DNA of 64,000 bases from assembly GCA_016271365.2 (NCBI GenBank), contig CM057452.1, forward strand, positions 1,245,609,001 through 1,245,673,000, given 5' to 3'. The notes beneath the pieces are model-generated. The model searched no databases and was not told the origin of the DNA. It saw only the letters and a list, made by a program, of their open reading frames with translations. Within the stretch, counting starts at the first letter, position 1; every line of letters starts with the position of its first letter. The position numbers and the translations under genes are program-made. The stretch is from Neoceratodus forsteri (Eukaryota; Chordata; Ceratodontiformes; Ceratodontidae). Below, piece by piece: positions 55,610 through 64,000 of the stretch.

Positions 55610-57285
55610 TCTTTAAGATTGCGGACATTGGCAAAATGACAATAATAATCAACATGTCACTGAAGGACATACAAAAACTAGGGAGGGGTGAGAACAAATG
55701 GGTAGTGAATAAAGGGCCAATAATGGGAGCCATCCAGAATCATGTAAAACATGTTAAAATGGCTAATACATGAAAGAAGCCACTTTGGTTAGGGAAGCAG
55801 GTGTGGGAAGCTATCAGGATGAAAAGAAAGCTTTTAGGGCATACAAGGAGGAACAAAATACACACAATAGGACTGCATAAAAAATAAGCTTGAGAAAAGC
55901 AAGGACATCATAATAAGGAGGGCAAAACTGAACACAGCACTAAAGATGACAATGGGGAGAAAATAACTATACAATGTTCTTTAGGTACATAATGGAGAAC
56001 TACCAGACAAAGGATGGTATAGAAAGAAGGAAAGATTGAACAAGTGTGGAGGAGGGTAAAACAATGGTAAGAATATTACACGAGTACATCAGTTCTGCTT
56101 TCAAAAGAACAAGAACACACTCAAGGGTACCAAGCCCACAGATTAGAGATAGGATGTACAGTACACTGTACCTAAGGAGAGAGTTCTCAACAGTCCAAGG
56201 GCCTGAATATAAACATGTACCCAGAGTCAGATGTGTTACACATGAAGGTACTAAGGGAAAAAAGGTAGACCCTGGCAGCTGTCTTAGCAGACCATTTTAA
56301 TGCATCACTGAAAAAGGAGAGGTGCCAGTGGACTAAGGTTTGCAAACATGTTCCTTCCTGCACTAGGGTGGAGATAGGGAAAACCTGGGAAATGACAGGC
56401 CAGTTAGCCTGATGTCAGTAGTTGCAAGCTGCAGAAATCAATTATAGGAACAGATCCAATTCTGTAGTTGCCTTCCTACAGATAAAATAGCATTACGGAA
56501 ATGAATCAACATGGGTTCATGAGGGAAGATTGTATCAAGGGACGTGTTTTATTTTTTTAACTTAGTGTCACAGGTGGTGGATAGGGACTGGGCAGTAGAC
56601 ATTTTGTACTTTGACTTCAATAAAGACTTTGTTTGGTGCCCTGTACAAGGCTCAAACAAAAGGTAGGGGACTTAGGAGTTGGAGAAGAAGCTGGCTCACT
56701 GGTGCAGTGCTAACGCTATCACTTGTGGCGCTGGTGACAGGGGTTCGGGAGCGAGCCCAGGTTGCTGGAGGATTGTTCAGGCGAGGAGGATCAAGCATCT
56801 GAGGGATGCTCTCCTCCTCCGGGGAGGGTGGGGTTCTGCTCTCACTGCAATACTGCCACCTGGGTGTACATCGGTGGAGGGGCAGCTGGGAGCACCATGT
56901 GAGAGGGGTGGGTGTCGGCAGGGGCATGAAGCGATGTCATGTCTCACTGTGTGCCATCTCCATGTACCTCATTGCATGCTGACTTCCTTGGGGAGGGGAG
57001 TAACTAAAAAGAAAATGGCCCTGCTTCCTCGCCCAGTGCTGGTGCTCAGATCAGCAGTGGCCTGACACCAGGGTTGATTGGTGGTGAGGATTGAGCCTCG
57101 CCCCCTTCCCAGCCCAGAGGGCCAGACTGCAGTAGGATGGTGGTATCTCCGTCTGAGCTGCCAATATGTCCAGATGAGGAGTGGAGAGGAAGCGGGCACT
57201 AAAAGGCATAAGTAAAAAAAGGCTAGGAGTAGAGCTAATTAGGATGATTGGGAATTGGTTAACAGGCAGAACTCAGAAGGCCAGA
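55610..57285 (+). pseudogene. CR1 ORF2 fragment, interrupted by a SINE
   Basis: Residues KKPLWLGKQVWEAIRMKRKL (55775) mark the endonuclease-RT linker. NDRPVSLMSVV (56393) and VDILYFDFNKDFVW (56600) are reverse transcriptase blocks 1-3, in mixed frames with many stops. After the SINE at 56676-57222, the LIRMIGNWLTGRTQKA block (57235-57285) continues the same gene. A short 58870-59035 piece (STLG..., then FFWQIIQNSAE in place of FADDSKLC) may be its continuation beyond a second SINE and an L2 copy. Confidence 0.6.
56676..57222 (+). mobile_element. tRNA-headed SINE, second copy
   Basis: The head CTGGCTCACTGGTGCAGTGC, then GGCGCTGGTGACAGGGGTTC and GGGAGCGAGCCCAGG has A and B boxes. The body GGATCAAGCATCTGAGGGAT, then GCTCTCCTCCTCCGGGGAGG matches the 43263 and 60905 copies. 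The tail is AAGTAAAAAAAGG. TAGGAGT at 56669-56675 recurs at 57223-57229 as a probable target duplication within the CR1. Confidence 0.7.
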
Positions 57286-57640
57286 CAATTGCCTCAGTAA
57301 TAGGGCTATTGCTTATGATGTCGGTGACAGTGATTTGGGAACAAGCCTAGGTAGCACATGCATATGCCAGCAAGTCATCTGATATTTAATGATGGCATCA
57401 TGACTGTGCATGGTTAGGGGAGCGACAAAGAACAGAGAAATTACAGACCTCCAAAAGGAGGATGAAGCCTTGCCTGCCCCCACAGCCAATATGAGTTTCC
57501 CAGTATATAATTTCATCAAGGCTGGTCCTGGGCTTCAAACTGACCACAACAGCTTATCTGATATGAGGTGCTTAACACTCATCAAATGAGTGGATAAACG
57601 GTGGGGTCCTACCCAGGTAATAATCTGAAAAGGTGACACG
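57285..57640 (+). mobile_element. tRNA-headed SINE, third copy, short
   Basis: CAATTGCCTCAGTAATAGGG, then GATGTCGGTGACAGTGATTT and GGGAACAAGCCTAGG is a decayed form of the same head. AATTTCATCAAGGCTGG (57508) matches the 3' part of the 43263 copy. The GC-rich centre is missing. Confidence 0.55.
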
Positions 57641-57799
57641 GCTACAGTAAGCAAGGAAAATGAGAAACATGGCTAGAGGGCACACTGTTGCTGGGGAGTA
57701 GCATTCTGATGAAGGTTAATGGAAGTCTTATTGGAGGGACAGATAAGAACGCTCTGAATATTTTTTCAGTCAGTTAATCTCTAAGTATTGGAATAAACT

Positions 57800-58830
57800 T
57801 CCTTCAAAATTTTGTTTGTTTAGTACAAAAATATCCTCTCAAAATGCTGTTAAAACCTGTATTTTAGAGACATTAGCTTAAATTAAGGCCTGCTTTGGTT
57901 AATATAAAGAAGTGTTCTGTATGATCACAGGCAGTTGTAGAATATATTTCTAATATGTCTATGTGATTATTATTATGTTTTTTCCTTTTTTCTTATGTTA
58001 ACTGTTTAATGTTAATTATTTGTGTTAAATGCCATGGGTCACCATTTTAAATGAGTTATACTCAATAGTCTAAGCCATTTAATAAAAATGAAAAAATGAA
58101 AAGAAGGGAAAAACTGTGTTAAAAACTAATGCCATCACTAGTACACACCTTTGTCACTTCCATGCTCGACTGCTGTAACACACTATTCTTCTGGGTCTGT
58201 GTGGAGGGAACCTCCACCGGCTGCAGTGGTGCAGAATACAGCAGGCAGGTTGCTGACGGGCCTTTCTGGGTCATGTCATGTGATCCCGGTCCTATGTGAT
58301 ATGCACTGGCTGCCTGTCAAGTGAAAGGTCATCTTCATGGTGGGCTTGCTCACCTATAAGGTCCTGTATGGATCAAGCACTGGTTGCTTGGTGGATCTCC
58401 TTACCCCCACTGCTCAGGTCCATTCCCTTCACTCCTGCACCAGTGGCCTCCTTGCAGTTCTGAAGGCCAGGCTGAATATCTCTGGCAATCATGCTTTCGA
58501 GGTGGCTGGCCTCGCCCTCTGGAGTGCTCTTCCAAGATCTATAAGGGAGGCCCCATCAGTGGAGGCATTTAAGAGAGGCCTAAAGACACATCTGTTTAAA
58601 ATGGCCTTTCCGAACTATCCATAATGTTTTAACTTTGTTTTATTGTTTTAGCATTTACTAATTATTTATAATTAAGTTATGTCAATATTTTTAAAATTTT
58701 AATAACCCTGTGAGAGCATTGTTTTATTGTTGTTACCCTGCCAGTTTTTCATTGTGTAAGGTGCCCAAAGCCTCTGGGATTGTGCACCATATAAATAAAC
58801 CTTACTTACTTACTACTACTTACTAAAAAA
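57800..58830 (+). pseudogene. L2 LINE 3' part
   Basis: Frames give LVHTFVTSMLDCCN-like residues, NTAGRLLTGL, then YDMHWLPV, and a 95-residue frame (58337-58624) with MVGLLTYKVLYGSSTG, FEVAGLALWSALPRSIREAP and EAFKRGLKTHLFKMAF. This is the C-terminal end of L2 ORF2. The 3' UTR ends GTGTAAGGTGCCCAAAGCC and ATATAAATAAACC plus a (CTTA)n tail. The region 57800-58130 is AT-rich and may be an older 5' neighbour. Confidence 0.75.
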
Positions 58831-59039
58831 AACACTAAGCTTGTGACCAAAAATTTAAAGTTCTCTGATGCCAAAGGGATCACAAGTGTGGTGCAATAGG
58901 GTCTACCCTAGGCTGATACTTTTGAATATATATATACTATAAGAGACATCAGAGTGGGGCTACAGGGTAAAGTTATTTCTTTTGGCAGATAATTCAAAAC
59001 TCTGCAGAAGAGTGGCAAAGGAGAGTATTAATTGCATAA

Positions 59040-60900
59040 AAAGGGGTGTTCTGAAGAAAAGGTGGAACAGTGGTCCACAATTTGGCAATAAACAGTCCTT
59101 TTTATACATTAGGAAAAAATTAAGATGAAAGGAGGAATTGTTAGGTTGACAGAGGGGGGCGGGGTAATAGAGGAAGGTGAGTAGATGCCAGTTGTTCTTA
59201 ATGACTACTTCTGCTAAATGTACACAGTAGAGGATAGAAGCCTTTGTCTGAAAATGGCATAAAGGCTGCTGCAAGGGGGATCCCATAATGAGAGAAGGTG
59301 ATAATTATGGGAGAAAGGGAAGGTTCCAGGGCTGGATGGGATTCACCTGTGAGTGATCGGGGAACTGGAACTAGCTGAGCCCCTGGCAGGACCATTCAAG
59401 AGCTCACTACAGTCACGGGTGGTCCCCAAAGACTATAGGGTAGCAAACATAGCTTTTCCCCACAAGGGAAGAGACAAAGAGCAAGCAGGAAATTACAGCC
59501 CCATTAATCTGACCTCCACTGCAGGTAAATAAATGGAGACACTAGTCAAAGAGGACTGAGTGGACTACCTGGAGAGAAATATGGCTCCAGGATAGTACAC
59601 AGAATGGGTTTATGGCAGGAATGTTTTGTCAGACCAATGTGACAGTTTTGTTTGAGTGGGTAACTAGGGCTGTGGATAAGGAACAAGCAGTGGATTTAAT
59701 GTACGTTGACTTCAGCAAGGCATTTGACTCAGTGCCATGCAGAAGTTTGCTGAAAAAGTTAGAGGATCTGGGAGCAATGAAGGACCTACTTAGATGGGTG
59801 GGTGGCTGTCTGGGTGGGAGACAGAAGAGAGTGGTGATAAGTTGGGTCATGTCAGGGGAGAGTGAGATGGGATGCCACATGGTTCTGTCCTGGGTCTGAT
59901 TCTTTTCAAAATGTTCATGAGTGACATAGGAGAACGAATACAGGGCAAGTATGAACTGTATCTTCACAGATGACACAAATCTCTGTGGCAGGATACACAG
60001 TGAGGAAGGAGCAAGTGAGTTTCAAGGAGACCTGCAAAGGCTAGAGAGGTGGCCTGAGGTTTTGAAGTTGAAATTCAGTGCCAGAAAGTACAAGGTTATG
60101 CACATAGGGAACAATATCCCCAGGACCGAATATTGGATTGGAGGGGTTAAGTTGTACACAGTTTCTGATGAAAGGGGACTTGGGACTAATCATACATGAC
60201 TTCCTAAAGCAATCTAGCCAATGCAACAAGGCCTACAGCAAAGCAACCAGAATGTTGGGGTATATTGGGAGGTGGTTCAACAGCAGGAGGAAAGAGGTAA
60301 TACTACCTTCATCATAGATCTCTGGTGAGGCTACGTCTGGAATACTGTGCCCAGTTCTGTAGTCACCTCCTAAGGAAAGACAAAGACATGCTGGAAATGG
60401 TGAAGTGTAGGGGAAACAAAATGATTCAGGACCAACATTGCAGATCCTATGGGGATCTGTTAAAGGCTCTGAACATGTACTCACTAGAAACAGGAAGGAA
60501 AGGAATAATATAATAAAGACCTTCAAGTTCCTGAAAGGAATGAACAAGGTAAACAGTGAAGAAATATTCAGCAGGAATGTCAAATCAAAAACACAGAGAC
60601 ATGAGTGGAAGCTAGCTGAAGGAAGATTCAGGAGGAACATAAGAAAGTTTTATTTACAGATAGAATGACTGAGCCATGGATCAGCCTACCAGCAGAGATT
60701 TTGGGCACAAAAAACAGTAACATGGCTGGCACCAAGTTAAAGTTCATAGATATTCAGGGGGATACCACTAAGGTAGGGAGCAAGGGGGATGTGGTTAGGG
60801 GAAAAAAACATTTAATCAATAGGTCCCCTGGGTAGGATAGGATATAACAGGGCAGACTGGCAGGACCAATTTTTTTTCTGCCAACACTTAATTTGTTTCT
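59040..60900 (+). pseudogene. CR1 ORF2, reverse transcriptase and 3' end
   Basis: A 95-residue frame (59612-59899) holds LMYVDFSKAFDSVP with the first catalytic Asp, then GAMKDLLRWVGGCLGGRQKR and a decayed GVPQGSVLG. IFTDDTNLCGR (59955-59990) keeps both active-site Asp, with FADD read as FTDD. The lines LERWPEVLKLKFSARKYKVM and HIGNNIPRTEYWIGGVKLYT follow. The C-terminal part continues in shifted frames to RFRRNIRKFYLQIE (60668). The 3' UTR ends near 60900 (GGGCAGACTGGCAGGACC...TCTGCCAACAC). Stops at 59897, 60199 and 60513 make it dead. It is more diverged than the 21050 copy. Confidence 0.75.
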
Positions 60901-60904
60901 TTTT

Positions 60905-61440
60905 GTGCCAGCTTCTGCCCCCCCATGGGGATTCTGGTTCCCCATTCTACTCATGCACACCCCCATCCCCAGGCTTACCCCCAGGCAAAGCTGCCGGGTG
61001 GGCACCCCTTCCAGGAAACACAGGTCTCTAGCCCTGGTTTGCCCCCCAGAGCAGGATTGAGGGAGTGGGCCACCTCCACTGGCAGACCATGGTCTGAGTG
61101 GGAGTGGCGGCGGAAATGGGTGCCGTCTTTAGCGGCTGGCATTTGTTTTTTGCAGCTAATTTTCCCCTTGGGGTGAGGATGTGCAATGATGCCAGCATCT
61201 GCCCCCCCCGGTATGTGGTGCTGGGTGCTGGCCACGGTGGTACCCCCAGCCTCTGCCAGAGGTCTGCATTGTGCCAGACACTCTTCTCACTCCCCCTGGG
61301 GAAGGAGAGCAGTCCCTAGGATGCTCAATCCTTCTCTGCCCAGCCAGCCCTCCAACTCCTGAGTCCATCCCCGAATCCAGGATGTCAGCACCACAGATGG
61401 ATGCCTTGCTGCTGCGAAAGCAGGACAGTTTTTGTCTTTG
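60905..61440 (-). mobile_element. tRNA-headed SINE, fourth copy
   Basis: On minus, GTGGTGCTGACATCCTGGAT, then TCGGGGATGGACTCAGG is the head. GGATTGAGCATCCTAGGGAC, then TGCTCTCCTTCCCCAGGGGG matches the bodies at 43360 and 56790. The tail is CACAAAAAGAAACAAATTAAG. It interrupts a minus-strand CR1. Confidence 0.7.
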
Positions 61441-61740
61441 TTTCAGTGTTTCTGTGCTTTTCCTGTCCTCACTACATTGACCACCTACAGCAGTTTTAGG
61501 AAGGTAAACCTCCCTGTCTTCATCACTCTGACTTGCCTTATCCTTTTTGAAGTCCACCCTCTTTTCCCACACTGCAGCCCCTATGTTCCTTGAAAACCAT
61601 AGAGGTTTCCTTCCCCATTTACTCTTGCTAACCTCCCTGATACAAAGACTAGACAACTGCAATATTTCTTCCTTGATCATGCCCCATTTCTGTTTCACCC
61701 TGCTCTTCAGCTTCTCCCCTCCTAGCTTCTATTTTCTGAC
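61440..61740 (-). pseudogene. CR1 ORF2 fragment (endonuclease-RT linker)
   Basis: On minus, WGMIKEEILQLSSLCIREVS, then RKPLWFSRNIGAAVWEKRVD is the CR1 linker, as at 23040-23170 in this window. The frame then enters the SINE. Confidence 0.7.
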
Positions 61741-61807
61741 AAAATAATTTACTGGAAATGTTTTATTAGTGACATTTTGTCATATATAAGGATGACATAT
61801 ACTCTGT

Positions 61808-62107
61808 CTGACATTTATGGCTATTTAAATAGCAGAACCTCATATCTTGATTTTCACCATGACTATGAATGAGGAGAGGATTGCTTTCCTGGACCTGTTA
61901 ATCTACAAAGGTGAAGGGGGAGGGTTTACACACTATGCTTTATAGAAAAGAAACAGACAAAACATGATCCTACACACAACCAGTTTCCACGACCCTAGGC
62001 TAATTAAAAGCACCCCCAGTGCCCAATTTATAAGGACTAAGAGTGATTGCAATGAACGAACGGAATTTGATCAGGTGCTCACAATGGACAAAATGCTCAA
62101 GAAGTAA
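61808..62107 (+). pseudogene. Penelope-like element reverse transcriptase fragment
   Basis: GYLNSRTSYLDF, then after a frameshift ERIAFLDLLIYKGEGGGFTH and YAL*KRNRQNMILHTTSFHD, PRLIKSTPSAQFIRTKSDC. The pattern 'FLDL.I.....T.L.RK.TD.N..LH..S.H...LK...P..QF.R....C' is characteristic of Penelope-like reverse transcriptases after the active site. The stop replaces the usual Tyr before RK. It ends at a stop at 62105. Only about 95 residues remain; the active site and GIY-YIG endonuclease are absent. It shows that the genome has hosted this element class. Confidence 0.6.
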
Positions 62108-62129
62108 AGAATCTGGAAGAGACTACCTA

Positions 62130-62885
62130 CTTGAGGCTTTCTAGTAGTAGTACACTGGCAGAGGATGGCATATCTATGGGACAGGGTGGGGAGGGCTCGA
62201 AGAAAGGGTGAAAGAGTTGGAGATAGGAGTTAGCAGAGCAGGTGAGGGTGGAGCTACCAAGGTGGGGGGGGGGATTAGAGGTCAAGGCGGGGTTTGGGGA
62301 GGGGGTAAGATAGGGGACAGGAAGGTAGAACATGCACTGAGATCTCAGGATAGGAGGACAGCAACACAGGTAACCCAGAAGAAGACGGGGGCAAGGCACT
62401 TCTGATTGGGGATTCCATCATTAAGGGTATCAAGTGGGGGGTAGAAACTGTGCAGTCTGGGTGGAATGCATGCCAGGGATGACAGCGCAGGATGTAATCC
62501 ACCACATTCCCTCATGGGGGAAGGAACAGGACAGGGAGTTGCATCAGGTGTTCCACTTGGGAACCAACAATCTGGAAGGGAACAGCCTCCTGGAGGTACA
62601 GACAAGATTTAAGGCCCTGGCTAGGTTCTGTGGTGATCTCTGCTTCAAATCCCTGGCCTTTTCAGAGATGTTGCTAGTACCCAGAGCTAGTATAGAGAGC
62701 AAACAAACAATAAAGGATTTCAATAGCTGGCTAGCGAGGTGGTGTAGGCAGATGGGGTACAGGATAGTAGGGGGATTGGGTAGCAACATGGGATGACAAG
62801 ACCCTCTTCACCCCTGACAGGCTACACCTCAATAAAAGGGGGCAGCTGTATTGAAATGCAGGTTGAGGGAATTCTTTGGATGTGA
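62130..62885 (+). pseudogene. CR1 ORF1, SGNH-esterase protein
   Basis: A basic, G/R/E-rich N-terminal stretch (62205-62395) precedes LLIGDSIIKGIKWG, which holds the esterase nucleophile Ser in an intact GDS motif (62401-62430). VFHLGTNNLEGNSLLEVQTR is block III, with the usual GTND read as GTNN. SFKSLAFSEMLLVPRASIES-like and FNSWLARWCRQMGYRIV complete the domain. A frameshift near 62795 moves the 'DRLHLN-KG' end (62820-62845) to another frame. The loss of Asp in GTND should not abolish a Ser-His esterase, but the frameshift is serious. It sits just upstream of an ORF2, as in the copy at 21079. Confidence 0.7.
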
Positions 62886-63017
62886 ATTTGATGTAAACTA
62901 GATAAGGGGGGGCTGGAATTTCAGCTGTGCAGTACAGTAGCTGAGCTTGGGACCCTATGCTCCCCCCAGATAAGGAAGTGGATTTCATTTGTGGCATACC
63001 CTTGGGGAGGAAAGAGG

Positions 63018-64000
63018 ATGGAGAATGATGGTGGAGGGGTTTGATGGTTAATGCTAGAAGCCTGACAAATAAGATGAAGGAATTGATGGCCATCATTGTG
63101 CATGACAGCCTGGACATAATTGCAGTCACAGAAACTTGGTGGACGCAATATCATACGTGGGAGACATTTATACCCGGCTTCAGATTGTTCATGAAGGACA
63201 GAAGAGACAAGAAGAGGGGTGGCATTATACATCAGGGAAGAAATAAAGGTAACAGAGGGACAGGAGGGGGATGGGGAAACTGAGTTCCTCTGAGTGACAC
63301 TGGGCAGAAGGACAGGGGAATCCTTAAGACTTGGAGTTGTTTATAGACCACCGGCCCAAGGGGAAGAACAGTACGGGGTGATGTTTCAGGCCATTGCTAG
63401 GGTGGCTCTCAAGGGGGAGACACTTCTAGTGGAGGACGTAAACCTCCTGGACATAGATTGGAGCACTGCAGATGTGGCATTGGCCAGAAGTAAGGGGATC
63501 CTGGAGGCACTTCGGGGTGTTCCTTCAGCAGTTGGTCAGGGATCCAACCAGGGGAACAACCTGCTGGACATGATCTTGATGAACAGAGAGAATGTGGAAG
63601 GGGTGGAGGTGGGCAAAAGCTGGGAAACAGTGATCATAGGACCATCAGGTTCAGAGTAAGAATGGGAAGGGAAGTGTGCTGAACCAGTACAACAGTGCTG
63701 GACTTCAGACACGCAGACTTCGGCAGGATGAGGTGGATGGTGAGGGAGTCATTGAATGGCATGGGAGAAATAAACAAAGTTGAAGGTCTATGGGGAGCTA
63801 TTAGAGACAGGGTGAAGGAGGCCACACAAATGTGTGTTAGAAAGGTAAGCAAGGGTACAAGAAGTAGGAGGTCACTTTGGTTCAACAAGGAGGTGGCGAA
63901 GGTGGTCAGGGGCAACAGGAGGGCATTCAGGAAATACAAGAGAACCCAGAAGGATGAGGACAGGGAGGCTTATTGGGAAATTAGAAGGATAGCAGGGAGG
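63018..64000 (+). pseudogene. CR1 ORF2, endonuclease region, continues past the window
   Basis: Blocks are MMVNARSLTNKMKELMAII, IIAVTETWWTQYHTWETF, then after a frameshift LGVVYRPPAQGEEQYGVMF. LVEDVNLLDIDWS has lost the catalytic Asp of the GDFN block (EDVN). NNLLDMILMNRENVEGVEVG follows. The SDH block near 63640 is decayed (IIGPSGSE). The linker SRRSLWFNKEVAKVVRGNRR appears at 63862-63920 in another frame. The element runs off the right edge, so the reverse transcriptase is outside this window. Confidence 0.75.

Noticed and set aside
56700..57180. CpG island or promoter of a host gene
   Set aside because: The GC-rich stretch coincides with a SINE body that recurs at other loci.

Overview
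This window reads as non-mammalian vertebrate nuclear DNA from a large, transposon-packed genome. The clues are CR1 LINEs with an SGNH-esterase first ORF and a TCTATG-type 3' terminus, L2 LINEs with the 'GTAAAGCGCTTTG' tail, hAT and Ty3/Gypsy elements, a Penelope-like fragment, CORE/MIR-like SINEs and foldback MITEs. A T2/Kolobok-like MITE and GTGAAATTTCGC-rich hAT ends remind me of amphibians, but lungfish, coelacanth and others cannot be excluded. I found no convincing host gene, tRNA, rRNA or CRISPR array. Almost everything recognisable is a mobile element, nearly all broken by stops, frameshifts or later insertions.

Layout. 1-3,000: MITEs, a long hairpin and an L2 tail. 3,097-6,070: decayed hAT transposase (TTF/DUF4371/dimerisation type). 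6,956-8,170: Gypsy LTR, primer-binding site and a gag stub (minus strand). 8,660-9,936: four ~370-bp units, two in each orientation, carrying type I hammerhead ribozyme motifs. 10,051-11,880: L2 LINE. 12,790-12,965: foldback. 13,373-28,972: a candidate 15.6-kb hAT-class element bounded by related terminal sequences and an identical flanking TTTGTGAA. It holds a BED/hAT transposase pseudogene, a nested CR1, a minus-strand run of splice-like exons, a 175-bp tandem array and a Myb/SANT-like gene. 29,795-36,695: a Ty3/Gypsy element with two ~1.65-kb LTRs and a PNMA-like gag joined by an internal deletion to half an integrase.

36,700-41,460: CR1 pieces, a SINE, a minus-strand LINE and a decayed ~195-bp repeat. 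41,482-42,153: a second ribozyme-repeat pair in inverted orientation, set in a (TA)n tract, with one copy whose catalytic core looks intact. 42,500-44,743: Penelope-like terminus, MIR-like SINE, a second Myb/SANT-like pseudogene split by a SINE with a 14-bp target duplication, and a second hAT-type terminus. 46,869-49,115: a CR1/L2-group LINE. 51,480-64,000: stacked CR1 copies, an L2 tail, three more copies of the ~550-bp tRNA-headed SINE, a Penelope-like reverse transcriptase remnant and a CR1 running off the window end.

The parts act together only as mobile-element systems. CR1 and L2 would supply the reverse transcriptase for SINEs. A Penelope-like enzyme is a plausible partner for the ribozyme repeats (inference; the only PLE coding trace here is the remnant near 62 kb). 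The hAT transposase would act on the GTGAAATTTCGC-rich termini. The two most unusual items are the ribozyme-bearing ~370-bp repeats in head-to-head pairs and the 15.6-kb hAT-class element with an accessory Myb/SANT-like gene.
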